A stretch of 64,000 bases of DNA, taken from the NCBI RefSeq assembly GCF_910591885.1, contig NC_063277.1, positions 3,224,001 through 3,288,000 on the forward strand. The letters run 5' to 3'. The translations under genes were made by a program, and so were the position numbers. Each line of letters begins with the position of its first letter. The stretch's first letter is position 1. Shown here piece after piece: positions 13,201 to 28,290 of this stretch. The notes beneath the pieces were generated by a model. It was given only the letters and a program-made list of their open reading frames with translations. It was not told the origin of the DNA and searched no databases. The DNA comes from Bombus terrestris. Its lineage: Eukaryota; Arthropoda; Insecta; Hymenoptera; Apidae.

Positions 13201-14490
13201 ACATAACGTTATGTAATATTACTATATAACGTATAACGTTATATACTATTACTATATAACGTATGACGTTATATACTTATACTATATAACGTATAACGAT
13301 ATATACTATTACGTATTAACGTATAACGTTATATACTATTACTATATAACGTATAACGTTATATACTATTACTATATAACGTATAACGTTATATACTATT
13401 ACTATATAACGTATAACGATATATACTATTCCGTACTATCGTATAACGTTATATAATATTACTATATAACGTATAACGTTATATACCATTACTATATAAC
13501 GTATAACGTTATATACTATTACTATATAACGTATAACGTTATATACTATTACTATATAACGTATAACGTTATATACTATTACGTAATAACGTATAACGTT
13601 ATATAGTATTGCCATATGACGTATAACGTTGTATATTATTACGTACTAACGTATAATGTTATATACTATTACTATATAACGTATAACGATATATACTATT
13701 CCGTACTAACGTATAACGTTATATACTATTACTATATAACGCATAACGTTATATACTATTACTATATAGCGTATATCGTTATATACTATTACTATATAAC
13801 GCATAACGTTATATAATATTACTATATAACGTATAACGTTATATACTATTACTATATAACGTATAACGTTATATACTATTACTATATAACGTATAACGTT
13901 ATATACTATTACTATATAACGTATAACGTTATATACTATTACCATATAACACATAACGTTATGTAATATTACTATATAACGTATAACGTTATATACTATT
14001 ACTATATAACGTATGACGTTATATACTTATACTATATAACGTATAACGATATATACTATTACGTATTAACGTATAACGTTATATACTATTACTATATAAC
14101 GTATAACGTTATATACTATTACTATATAACGTATAACGTTATATACTATTACTATATAACGTATAACGATATATACTATTCCGTACTATCGTATAACGTT
14201 ATATAATATTACTATATAACGTATAACGTTATATACCATTACTATATAACGTATAACGTTATATACTATTACTATATAACGTATAACGTTATATACTATT
14301 ACTATATAACGTATAACGTTATATACTATTACGTAATAACGTATAACGTTATATAGTATTGCCATATGACGTATAACGTTGTATATTATTACGTACTAAC
14401 GTATAATGTTATATACTATTACTATATAACGTATAACGATATATACTATTCCGTACTATCGTATAACGTTATATACTATTACTATATAAC
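13201..14490. repeat. Second 750-bp tandem duplication, second copy truncated
   Basis: The 25-monomer unit seen at 5761-7260 recurs here as a full copy (13201-13950) followed by a partial copy (13951-14490). The second copy departs after the CCGTACTATC monomer at 14431 and one consensus monomer, where consensus copies replace the TATATAGC/GTATATCGTT pair. The CATATG-type F monomers at 13591 and 14341 mark the 750-bp period. Confidence 0.85.
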
Positions 14491-15360
14491 GTATAACGTT
14501 ATATACTATTACTATATAACGTATAACGTTATATACTATTACTATATAACGTATAACGTTATATACTATTACTATATAACGCATAACGTTATATACTATT
14601 ACTATATAACGTATAACGATATATACTATTACGTATTAACGTATAACGTTATATACTATTACGTATTAACGTATAACGTTATATACTATTACTATATAAC
14701 GTATAACGTTATATACTATTACTATATAACGTATAACGTTATATACTATTACTATATAACATATAACGTTATATACTATTACTATATAACGTATAACGTT
14801 ATATACTATTACTATATAACGTATAACGTTATATACTATTACTATATAACGCATAACGTTATATACTATTACTATATAACGTATAACGATATATACTATT
14901 ACGTATTAACGTATAACGTTATATACTATTACTATATAACGTATAACGTTATATACTATTACTATATAACGTATAACGTTATATACTATTACTATATAAC
15001 GTATAACGTTATATACTATTACTATATAACGTATAACGTTATATACTATTACTATATAACGTATAACGTTATATACTATTACGTAATAACGTATAACGTT
15101 ATATACTATTACTATATAACGTATAACGTTATATACTATTACTATATAACGTATAACGTTATATACTATTACTATATAACGTATAACGTTATATACTATT
15201 ACTATATAACGTATAACGTTATATACTATTACTATATAACGCATAACGTTATATAATATTACTATATAACGTATAACGTTATATACCATTACTATATAAC
15301 GTATAACGTTATATACTATTACTATGTAACGTATAACGTTATATACTATTACTATATAAC

Positions 15361-17700
15361 ACATAACGTTATGTAATATTACTATATAACGTATTACGTT
15401 ATATAGTAATAGTATATAACGTTATGCGTTATATAGTAATAGTATATAACGTATAACGATATATACTATTACGTATTAACGTATAACGTTATATACTATT
15501 ACTATATAACGTATAACGTTATATACTATTACTATATAACGTATAAAGTTATATACTATTACTATATAACGTATAACGATATATACTATTCCGTACTATC
15601 GTATAACGTTATATAATATTACTATATAACGTATAACGTTATATACCATTACTATATAACGTATAACGTTATATACTATTACTATATAACGTATAACGTT
15701 ATATACTATTACGTACTAACGTATAACGTTATATACTATTACTATGTCACATATATCGCTATATACTATAACTATATAACGTATAACGATATATACTGTT
15801 ACTATATAACGTATAACGTTATATAGTATTACGTAATAACGTATAACGTTATATAGTATTGCCATATCACGTATAACGTTGTATATTATTACGTACTAAC
15901 GTATAACGTTATATACTATTACTATATAACGTATAACGTTATATACTATTACTATATAACGTATAACGTTATATACTATTACTATATAACGTATAACGTT
16001 ATATACTATTACTATATAACGTATAACGTTATATACTATTACTACATAACGTATGACGATATATACTATTACGTATTAACGCATAACGTTATATACTATT
16101 ACTATGTAACGTATAACGTTATATACTATTACTATATAACGTATAACGTTATATACTATTACTATATAACGTATAACGTTCTATACTATTACTATATAAC
16201 GCATAACGTTATATAATATTACTATATAACGTATAACGTTATATACTATTACTATATAACGTATAACGTTATATACTATTACTATATAACGTATAACGTT
16301 ATATACTATTACTATATAACGCATAACGTTATATACTATTACTATATAACGTATAACGATATATACTATTACGTATTAACGTATAACGTTATATACTATT
16401 ACTATATAACGTATAACGTTATATACTATTACTATATAACGTATAACGTTATATACTTTTACTATATAACGTATAACGATATATACTATTCCGTACTATC
16501 GTATAACGTTATATACTATTACTGTATAATGCATAACGTTATATACTATTACTATATAACGTATAACGTTATATACTATTACTATATAGCGCATAACGTT
16601 ATATAATATTACTATATAACGTATAACGTTATATACTATTACTATATAACGTATAACGATATATACTATCACGTATTAACGTATAACGTTATATACTATT
16701 ACTATATAACGTATAACGTTATATACTATTACTGTATAACGTATAACGTTATATACTATTACTATATAACGTATAACGATATATACTATTACGTATTAAC
16801 GTATAACGTTATATACTATTACTATATAACGTATAACGTTATATACTATTACGTACTATCGTATAACGTTATATACTATTACTATATAACGTATAACGTT
16901 ATATACTATTACTATATAACGTATAACGATATATACTATTCCGTACTATCGTATAACGTTATATAATATTACTATATAACGTATAACGTTATATACTATT
17001 ACTATATAACGTATAACGTTATATACTTTTACTATATAACGTATAACGATATATACTATTACTATATTACGTATAACGTTATATACTATTACGTAATAAC
17101 GTATAACGTTATATAGTATTGCCATATCACGTATAACGTTGTATATTATTACGTACTAACGTATAATGTTATATACTATTACTATATAACGTATAACGAT
17201 ATATACTATTCCGTACTATCGTATAACGTTATATACTATTACTATATAACGCATAACGTTATATACTATTACTATATAGCGTATATCGTTATATACTATT
17301 ACTATATAACGCATAACGTTATATAATATTACTATATAACGTATAACGTTATATACTATTACTATATAACGTATAACGCTATATACTATTACTATATAAC
17401 GTATAACGTTATATACTATTACTATATAACGTATAACGTTATATACTATTACTATATAACGTATAACGTTATATACTATTACTATATAACGTATAACGTT
17501 ATATACTATTACTATATAACGTATAACGTTATATACTATTACTATATAACGTATAACGTTATATACTATTACTATATAACGTATAACGTTATATACTATT
17601 ACTATATAACGTATAACGTTATATACTATTACTATATAACGTATAACGTTATATACTATTACTATATAACGTATAACGTTATATACTATTACTATATAAC
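15361..17700. repeat. 2.3-kb block, second copy (first at 10741-13080)
   Basis: This is the partner of 10741-13080 at offset 4620, with few substitutions outside the inverted 53-bp segment near its start. A third, looser relative continues at offset 6810 from 16831 to about 17340, matching 23641-24150. Confidence 0.87.
15398..15450 (-). repeat. Inverted 53-bp satellite segment
   Basis: Two hairpin units here read GTTATATAGTAATAG then TATATAAC, the reverse complement of the consensus hairpin. They are joined by GTTATGC (15421-15427), the reverse complement of the common spacer GCATAAC. The segment is therefore satellite in opposite orientation. Both edges fall at the arm/spacer boundary and the 30-bp register is kept. 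The left neighbour is the ACATAAC/ATGTAATATT monomer plus an unusual spacer GTATTAC; the right neighbour is an ACGTATTAAC monomer. In related copies this place holds two forward monomers. Confidence 0.9.
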
Positions 17701-17910
17701 GTATAACGTTATATACTATTACTATATAACGTATAACGTTATATACTATCACTATATAACGTATAAAGATATATACTATTCCGTACTATCGTATAACGTT
17801 ATATACTATTACTATATAACGTATAACGTTATATACTATTACGTTATAACGTATAACGTTATATACTATTACTATATAACGTATAACGTTATATAATATT
17901 ACTATATAAC

Positions 17911-18630
17911 GTATAACGATATATACTATTCCGTACTATCGTATAACGTTATATACTATTACTATATAATGCATAACGTTATATACTATTACTATATAAC
18001 GTATAACGTTATATACTATTACTATATAACGCATAACGTTATATAATATTACTATATAACGTATAACGTTATATACCATTACTATATAACGTATAACGTT
18101 ATATACCATTACTATATAACGTATATCGTTATATACTATTACTATATAACGTATAACGTTATATACTATTACTATATAACGTATAACGTTATATACTATT
18201 ACTATATAACGTATAACGTTATATACTATTACTATATAACGTATAACGTTATATACTATTACTATATAACGCATAACGTTATATACTATTACTATATAAC
18301 GTATAACGTTCTATACTATTACTATATAACGCATAACGTTATATAATATTACTATATAACGTATAACGTTATATACTATTACTATATAACGTATAACGAT
18401 ATATACTATCACGTATTAACGTATAACGTTATATACTATTACTATATAACCTATAACGTTATATACTATTACTATATAACGTATAACGTTATATACTATT
18501 ACTATATAACGTATAACGATATATACTATTACGTATTAACGTATAACGTTATATACTATTACTATATAACGTATAACGTTATATACTATTACGTACTATC
18601 GTATAACGTTATATACTATTACTATATAAC
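17911..18630. repeat. Second copy of the 4741-5460 block
   Basis: It matches 4741-5460 at offset 13170, including the double ATACCATT pair (18061, 18091), CTATACTATT at 18301 and the CTATAAC spacer at 18451. The relation continues past 18630 with one consensus monomer fewer, and ends at the chimeric monomer at 18901. Confidence 0.85.
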
Positions 18631-18900
18631 GTATAACGTTATATACTATTACTATATAACGCATAACGTTATATACTATTACTATATAACGTATAACGTT
18701 ATATACTATTACTATATAACGTATAACGTTATATACTATTACTATATAACGTATAACGTTATATACTATTACTATATAACGCATAACGTTATATAATATT
18801 ACTATATAACGTATAACGTTATATACCATTACTATATAACGTATAACGTTATATACTATTACTATGTAACGTATAACGTTATATACTATTACTATATAAC

Positions 18901-18930
18901 ACATAACGTTATATACTATTACTATATAAC
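18901..18930. repeat. Chimeric monomer at a deletion junction
   Basis: The spacer ACATAAC belongs to the monomer class that carries ATGTAATATT, but the rest of this unit is pure consensus and is followed directly by a CCGTACTATC monomer. The related copy at 5761-5970 has ACATAAC/ATGTAATATT, then six more monomers before CCGTACTATC. The simplest reading is an in-register deletion of 180 bp with the exchange point inside the monomer. Confidence 0.7.
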
Positions 18931-18990
18931 GTATAACGATATATACTATTCCGTACTATCGTATAACGTTATATAATATTACTATATAAC

Positions 18991-20040
18991 GTATAACGTT
19001 ATATACCATTACTATATAACGTATAACGTTATATACTATTACTATATAACGTATAACGTTATATACTATTACTATATAACGTATAACGTTATATACTATT
19101 ACGTAATAACGTATAACGTTATATAGTATTGCCATATGACGTATAACGTTGTATATTATTACGTACTAACGTATAATGTTATATACTATTACTATATAAC
19201 GTATAACGATATATACTATTCCGTACTATCGTATAACGTTATATACTATTACTATATAACGCATAACGTTATATACTATTACTATATAACGTATGACGTT
19301 ATATACTTATACTATATAACGTATAACGATATATACTATTACGTATTAACGTATAACGTTATATACTATTACTATATAACGTATAACGTTATATACTATT
19401 ACTATATAACGTATAACGTTATATACTATTACTATATAACGTATAACGATATATACTATTCCGTACTATCGTATAACGTTATATAATATTACTATATAAC
19501 GTATAACGTTATATACCATTACTATATAACGTATAACGTTATATACTATTACTATATAACGTATAACGTTATATACTATTACTATATAACGTATAACGTT
19601 ATATACTATTACGTAATAACGTATAACGTTATATAGTATTGCCATATGACGTATAACGTTGTATATTATTACGTACTAACGTATAATGTTATATACTATT
19701 ACTATATAACGTATAACGATATATACTATTCCGTACTATCGTATAACGTTATATACTATTACTATATAACGCATAACGTTATATACTATTACTATATAGC
19801 GTATATCGTTATATACTATTACTATATAACGCATAACGTTATATAATATTACTATATAACGTATAACGTTATATACTATTACTATATAACGTATAACGTT
19901 ATATACTATTACTATATAACGTATAACGTTATATACTATTACTATATAACGTATAACGTTATATACTATTACTATATAACGTATAACGTTCTATACTATA
20001 ACTATATAACGCATAACGTTATATACTATTACTATATAAC
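18991..20040. repeat. Block with internal 510-bp repeat, repeated at 25621-26670
   Basis: CATATG-type F monomers at 19111 and 19621 define a 510-bp (17-monomer) tandem duplication. The whole arrangement recurs at offset 6630, with F monomers at 25741 and 26251. Shared marks include the GTATGAC/ACTTATAC monomer at 19291/25921 and the CTATACTATA monomer at 19981/26611. Confidence 0.85.
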
Positions 20041-23000
20041 GTATAACGTTATATACTATTACTATATAACGTATAACGTTATATACTATTACTATATAAC
20101 GTATAACGTTATATACTATTACTATATAACGCATAACGTTATATACTATTACTATATAACGTATAACGATATATACTATTACGTATTAACGTATAACGTT
20201 ATATACTATTACGTATTAACGTATAACGTTATATACTATTACTATATAACGTATAACGTTATATACTATTACTATATAACGTATAACGTTATATACTATT
20301 ACTATATAACGTATAACGTTATATACTATTACTATATAACGTATAACGTTATATACTATTACTATATAACGTATAACGTTATATACTATTACGTAATAAC
20401 GTATAACGTTATATACTATTACTATATAACGTATAACGTTATATACTATTACTATATAACGTATAACGTTATATACTATTACTATATAACGTATAACGTT
20501 ATATACTATTACTATATAACGTATAACGTTATATACTATTACTATATAACGTATAACGTTATATACTATTACTATATAACGCATAACGTTATATAATATT
20601 ACTATATAACGTATAACGTTATATACCATTAGTATATAACGTATAACGTTATATACTATTACTATGTAACGTATAACGTTATATACTATTACTATATAAC
20701 ACATAACGTTATGTAATATTACTATATAACGTATAACGTTATATACTATTACTATATAACGTATGACGTTATATACTTATACTATATAACGTATAACGAT
20801 ATATACTATTACGTATTAACGTATAACGTTATATACTATTACTATATAACGTATAACGTTATATACTATTACTATATAACGTATAAAGTTATATACTATT
20901 ACTATATAACGTATAACGATATATACTATTCCGTACTATCGTATAACGTTATATAATATTACTATATAACGTATAACGTTATATACCATTACTATATAAC
21001 GTATAACGTTATATACTATTACTATATAACGTATAACGTTATATACTATTACGTACTAACGTATAACGTTATATACTATTACTATGTCACATATATCGCT
21101 ATATACTATAACTATATAACGTATAACGATATATACTGTTACTATATAACGTATAACGTTATATAGTATTACGTAATAACGTATAACGTTATATAGTATT
21201 GCCATATCACGTATAACGTTGTATATTATTACGTACTAACGTATAACGTTATATACTATTACTATATAACGTATAACGTTATATACTATTACTATATAAC
21301 GTATAACGTTATATACTATTACTATATAACGTATAACGTTATATACTATTACTACATAACGTATGACGATATATACTATTACGTATTAACGCATAACGTT
21401 ATATACTATTACTATGTAACGTATAACGTTATATACTATTACTATATAACGTATAACGTTATATACTATTACTATATAACGCATAACGTTATATACTATT
21501 ACTATATAGCGTATATCGTTATATACTATTACTATATAACGCATAACGTTATATAATATTACTATATAACGTATAACGTTATATACTATTACTATATAAC
21601 GTATAACGTTATATACTATTACTATATAACGTATAACGTTATATACTATTACTATATAACGTATAACGTTATATACTATTACTATATAACGTATAACGTT
21701 CTATACTATAACTATATAACGCATAACGTTATATACTATTACTATATAACGTATAACGTTATATACTATTACTATATAACGTATAACGTTATATACTATT
21801 ACTATATAACGTATAACGTTATATACTATTACTATATAACGTATAACGTTATATACTATTACTATATAACGTATAACGATATATACTATTACGTATTAAC
21901 GTATAACGTTATATACTATTACGTATTAACGTATAACGTTATATACTATTACTATATAACGTATAACGTTATATACTATTACTATATAACGTATAACGTT
22001 ATATACTATTACTATATAACGTATAACGTTATATACTATTACTATATAACGTATAACGTTATATACTATTACTATATAACGTATAACGTTATATACTATT
22101 ACGTAATAACGTATAACGTTATATACTATTACTATATAACGTATAACGTTATATACTATTACTATATAACGTATAACGTTATATACTATTACTATATAAC
22201 GTATAACGTTATATACTATTACTATATAACGTATAACGTTATATACTATTACTATATAACGTATAACGTTATATACTATTACTATATAACGCATAACGTT
22301 ATATAATATTACTATATAACGTATAACGTTATATACCATTAGTATATAACGTATAACGTTATATACTATTACTATGTAACGTATAACGTTATATACTATT
22401 ACTATATAACACATAACGTTATGTAATATTACTATATAACGTATAACGTTATATACTATTACTATATAACGTATGACGTTATATACTTATACTATATAAC
22501 GTATAACGATATATACTATTACGTATTAACGTATAACGTTATATACTATTACTATATAACGTATAACGTTATATACTATTACTATATAACGTATAAAGTT
22601 ATATACTATTACTATATAACGTATAACGATATATACTATTCCGTACTATCGTATAACGTTATATAATATTACTATATAACGTATAACGTTATATACCATT
22701 ACTATATAACGTATAACGTTATATACTATTACTATATAACGTATAACGTTATATACTATTACGTACTAACGTATAACGTTATATACTATTACTATGTCAC
22801 ATATATCGCTATATACTATAACTATATAACGTATAACGATATATACTGTTACTATATAACGTATAACGTTATATAGTATTACGTAATAACGTATAACGTT
22901 ATATAGTATTGCCATATCACGTATAACGTTGTATATTATTACGTACTAACGTATAACGTTATATACTATTACTATATAACGTATAACGTTATATACTATT

Positions 23001-23100
23001 ACTATATAACGTATAACGTTATATACTATTACTATATAACGTATAACGTTATATACTATTACTACATAACGTATGACGATATATACTATTACGTATTAAC
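19741..23100. repeat. 1710-bp tandem duplication (57 monomers)
   Basis: Copy 1 is 19741-21450 and copy 2 starts at 21451, with identical order up to 23100. Shared private marks include ATACCATTAGTATATAAC at 20611/22321, GTATAAAGTT at 20881/22591 and the ATATATCGCT monomer at 21091/22801. A visible difference is the GCATAAC spacer at 20131 versus GTATAAC at 21841. Near-identity indicates a recent event. Confidence 0.9.
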
Positions 23101-24150
23101 GTATAACGTTATATACTATTACTATATAACGCATAACGTTATATACTATTACTATATAACGTATAACGATATATACTATTACGTATTAACGTATAACGTT
23201 ATATACTATTACTATATAACGTATAACGTTATATACTATTACTATATAACGTATAACGTTATATACTTTTACTATATAACGTATAACGATATATACTATT
23301 CCGTACTATCGTATAACGTTATATACTATTACTGTATAATGCATAACGTTATATACTATTACTATATAACGTATAACGTTATATACTATTACTATATAGC
23401 GCATAACGTTATATAATATTACTATATAACGTATAACGTTATATACTATTACTATATAACGTATAACGATATATACTATCACGTATTAACGTATAACGTT
23501 ATATACTATTACTATATAACGTATAACGTTATATACTATTACTGTATAACGTATAACGTTATATACTATTACTATATAACGTATAACGATATATACTATT
23601 ACGTATTAACGTATAACGTTATATACTATTACTATATAACGTATAACGTTATATACTATTACGTACTATCGTATAACGTTATATACTATTACTATATAAC
23701 GTATAACGTTATATACTATTACTATATAACGTATAACGATATATACTATTCCGTACTATCGTATAACGTTATATAATATTACTATATAACGTATAACGTT
23801 ATATACTATTACTATATAACGTATAACGTTATATACTTTTACTATATAACGTATAACGATATATACTATTACTATATTACGTATAACGTTATATACTATT
23901 ACGTAATAACGTATAACGTTATATAGTATTGCCATATCACGTATAACGTTGTATATTATTACGTACTAACGTATAATGTTATATACTATTACTATATAAC
24001 GTATAACGATATATACTATTCCGTACTATCGTATAACGTTATATACTATTACTATATAACGCATAACGTTATATACTATTACTATATAGCGTATATCGTT
24101 ATATACTATTACTATATAACGCAAAACGTTATATAATATTACTATATAAC

Positions 24151-24630
24151 GTATAACGTTATATACTATTACTATATAACGTATAACGTTATATACTATT
24201 ACTATATAACGTATAACGTTATATACTATTACTATATAACGTATAACGTTATATACTATTACTATATAACGTATAACGTTATATACTATTACTATATAAC
24301 GTATAACGTTATATACTATTACTATATAACGTATAACGTTATATACTATTACTATATAACGTATAACGTTATATACTATTACTATATAACGTATAACGTT
24401 ATATACTATTACTATATAACGTATAACGTTATATACTATTACTATATAACGTATAACGTTATATACTATTACTATATAACGTATAACGTTATATACTATT
24501 ACTATATAACGTATAACGTTATATACTATTACTATATAACGTATAACGTTATATACTATTACTATATAACGTATAACGTTATATACTATTACTATATAAC
24601 GTATAACGTTATATACTATTACTATATAAC
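24151..24630. repeat. Longest homogeneous run: 16 identical consensus monomers
   Basis: This is 480 bp of exact consensus units between a GCAAAAC-spacer monomer at 24121 and an ATAATATT monomer at 24631. In the related copy around 17.3-17.9 kb the corresponding stretch contains a GTATAACGCT monomer and a few other variants, so this run has been homogenised or expanded. It is the longest identical run I noticed. Confidence 0.85.
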
Positions 24631-24660
24631 GTATAACGTTATATAATATTACTATATAAC

Positions 24661-25380
24661 GTATAACGATATATACTATTCCGTACTATCGTATAACGTT
24701 ATATACTATTACTATATAATGCATAACGTTATATACTATTACTATATAACGTATAACGTTATATACTATTACTATATAACGCATAACGTTATATAATATT
24801 ACTATATAACGTATAACGTTATATACCATTACTATATAACGTATAACGTTATATACCATTACTATATAACGTATATCGTTATATACTATTACTATATAAC
24901 GTATAACGTTATATACTATTACTATATAACGTATAACGTTATATACTATTACTATATAACGTATAACGTTATATACTATTACTATATAACGTATAACGTT
25001 ATATACTATTACTATATAACGCATAACGTTATATACTATTACTATATAACGTATAACGTTCTATACTATTACTATATAACGCATAACGTTATATAATATT
25101 ACTATATAACGTATAACGTTATATACTATTACTATATAACGTATAACGATATATACTATCACGTATTAACGTATAACGTTATATACTATTACTATATAAC
25201 CTATAACGTTATATACTATTACTATATAACGTATAACGTTATATACTATTACTATATAACGTATAACGATATATACTATTACGTATTAACGTATAACGTT
25301 ATATACTATTACTATATAACGTATAACGTTATATACTATTACGTACTATCGTATAACGTTATATACTATTACTATATAAC
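24661..25380. repeat. Third copy of the 4741-5460 block
   Basis: It matches 17911-18630 at offset 6750, including the ACTATATAAT monomer at 24691, paired ATACCATT monomers, CTATACTATT at 25051 and the CTATAAC spacer at 25201. Downstream it diverges before resuming at offset 6630. Confidence 0.85.
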
Positions 25381-25620
25381 GTATAACGTTATATACTATT
25401 ACTATATAACGTATAACGTTATATACTATTACTATATAACGTATAACGTTATATACTATTACTATATAACGCATAACGTTATATAATATTACTATATAAC
25501 GTATAACGTTATATACCATTACTATATAACGTATAACGTTATATACTATTACTATATAACGTATAACGTTATATACTATTACGTACTATCGTATAACGTT
25601 ATATACTATTACTATATAAC

Positions 25621-26670
25621 GTATAACGTTATATACCATTACTATATAACGTATAACGTTATATACTATTACTATATAACGTATAACGTTATATACTATT
25701 ACTATATAACGTATAACGTTATATACTATTACGTAATAACGTATAACGTTATATAGTATTGCCATATGACGTATAACGTTGTATATTATTACGTACTAAC
25801 GTATAATGTTATATACTATTACTATATAACGTATAACGATATATACTATTCCGTACTATCGTATAACGTTATATACTATTACTATATAACGCATAACGTT
25901 ATATACTATTACTATATAACGTATGACGTTATATACTTATACTATATAACGTATAACGATATATACTATTACGTATTAACGTATAACGTTATATACTATT
26001 ACTATATAACGTATAACGTTATATACTATTACTATATAACGTATAACGTTATATACTATTACTATATAACGTATAACGATATATACTATTCCGCACTATC
26101 GTATAACGTTATATAATATTACTATATAACGTATAACGTTATATACCATTACTATATAACGTATAACGTTATATACTATTACTATATAACGTATAACGTT
26201 ATATACTATTACTATATAACGTATAACGTTATATACTATTACGTAATAACGTATAACGTTATATAGTATTGCCATATGACGTATAACGTTGTATATTATT
26301 ACGTACTAACGTATAATGTTATATACTATTACTATATAACGTATAACGATATATACTATTCCGTACTATCGTATAACGTTATATACTATTACTATATAAC
26401 GCATAACGTTATATACTATTACTATATAGCGTATATCGTTATATACTATTACTATATAACGCATAACGTTATATAATATTACTATATAACGTATAACGTT
26501 ATATACTATTACTATATAACGTATAACGTTATATACTATTACTATATAACGTATAACGTTATATACTATTACTATATAACGTATAACGTTATATACTATT
26601 ACTATATAACGTATAACGTTCTATACTATAACTATATAACGCATAACGTTATATACTATTACTATATAAC
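25621..26670. repeat. Second copy of the block at 18991-20040
   Basis: It carries the same 510-bp internal repeat as its partner, with one distinctive substitution: CCGCACTATC at 26071 in place of CCGTACTATC. It holds the last CATATG-type F monomer of the window (26251). Confidence 0.82.
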
Positions 26671-27300
26671 GTATAACGTTATATACTATTACGTAATAAC
26701 GTATAACGTTATATACTATTACTATATAACGTATAACGATATATACTATTACGTATTAACGTATAACGTTATATACTATTACGTATTAACGTATAACGTT
26801 ATATACTATTACTATATAACGTATAACGTTATATACTATTACTATATAACGTATAACTTTATATACTATTACTATATAACGTATAACGTTATATACTATT
26901 ACTATATAACGTATAACGTTATATACTATTACTATATAACGTATAACGTTATATACTATTACTATATAACGTATAACGTTATATACTATTACTATATAAC
27001 GTATAACGTTATATACTATTACGTAATAACGTATAACGTTATATACTATTACTATATAACGTATAACGTTATATACTATTACTATATAACGTATAACGTT
27101 ATATACTATTACTATATAACGTATAACGTTATATACTATTACTATATAACGTATAACGTTATATACTATCACTATATAACGTATAACGATATATACTATT
27201 CCGTACTATCGTATAACGTTATATACTATTACGTAATAACGTATAACGTTATATACTATTACTATATAACGTATAACGTTATATAATATTACTATATAAC

Positions 27301-27630
27301 GTATAACGATATATACTATTCCGTACTATCGTATAACGTTATATACTATTACTATATAATGCATAACGTTATATACTATTACTATATAACGTATAACGTT
27401 ATTTACTATTACTATATAACGCATAACGTTATATAATATTACTATATAACGTATAACGTTATATACCATTACTATATAACGTATAACGTTATATACCAAT
27501 ACTATATAACGTATATCGTTATATACTATTACTATATAACGTATAACGTTATATACTATTACTATATAACGTATAACGTTATATACTATTACTATATAAC
27601 GTATAACGTTATATACTATTACTATATAAC
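27301..27630. repeat. Fourth, partial copy of the 4741 block
   Basis: The opening series is preserved (CCGTACTATC, ACTATATAAT, GCATAAC/TAATATTAC, ATACCATT, GTATATCGTT), but private substitutions occur: ATTTACTATT at 27391 and ATACCAATAC at 27481. This copy is more diverged than the other three and ends near 27630. Confidence 0.75.
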
Positions 27631-28110
27631 GCATAACGTTATATACTATTACTACATAACGTATAACGATATATACTATTACGTATTAACGTATAACGTT
27701 ATATACTATTACGTATTAACGTATAACGTTATATACTATTACTATATAACGTATAACGTTATATACTATTACTATATAACGTATAACGTTATATACTATT
27801 ACTATATAACGTATAACGTTATATACTATTACTATATAACGTATAACGTTATATACTATTACTATATAACGTATAACGTTATATACTATTACGTAATAAC
27901 GTATAACGTTATATAGTACTGCCATATCACGTGTAACGTTGTATATTATTACGTACTAACGTATAACGTTATATACTATTACTATATAACGCATAACGTT
28001 ATATACTATTACTATATAACGCATAACGTTATATAATATTACTATATAACGTATAACGTTATATACTATTACTATATAACGTATAACGTTATATACTATT
28101 ACTATATAAC

Positions 28111-28290
28111 GTATAACGATATATACTATTTCGTACTATCGTATAACATTATATACTATTACTATATAACGCATAACGTTATATACTATTACTATATAAC
28201 GTATAACGATATATACTATTTCGTACTATCGTATAACATTATATACTATTACTATATAACGCATAACGTTATATACTATTACTATATAAC
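28111..28290. repeat. 90-bp tandem duplication (3 monomers x 2)
   Basis: The trio of a TCGTACTATC monomer, a GTATAACATT monomer and a GCATAAC monomer occurs twice in a row (28111-28200 and 28201-28290). The TCGTACTATC and GTATAACATT variants were not seen elsewhere in the window, so this small duplication is young and local. Confidence 0.85.

Noticed and set aside
14366..15256. A 296-residue open frame on the + strand, and similar ones up to about 200 residues on the - strand
   Set aside because: The 30-bp unit is divisible by 3 and one frame per strand has no stop, so it translates as a repeated decapeptide (YYYYITYNVI or RYIVIVYNVI). Frame ends are set by chance variants, codon use only reflects the satellite, and there is no start context or protein-like complexity.
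15391..15450. Insertion of a foreign or mobile element
   Set aside because: The divergent-looking stretch is exactly reverse-complement satellite, with no target duplication and no change in register.
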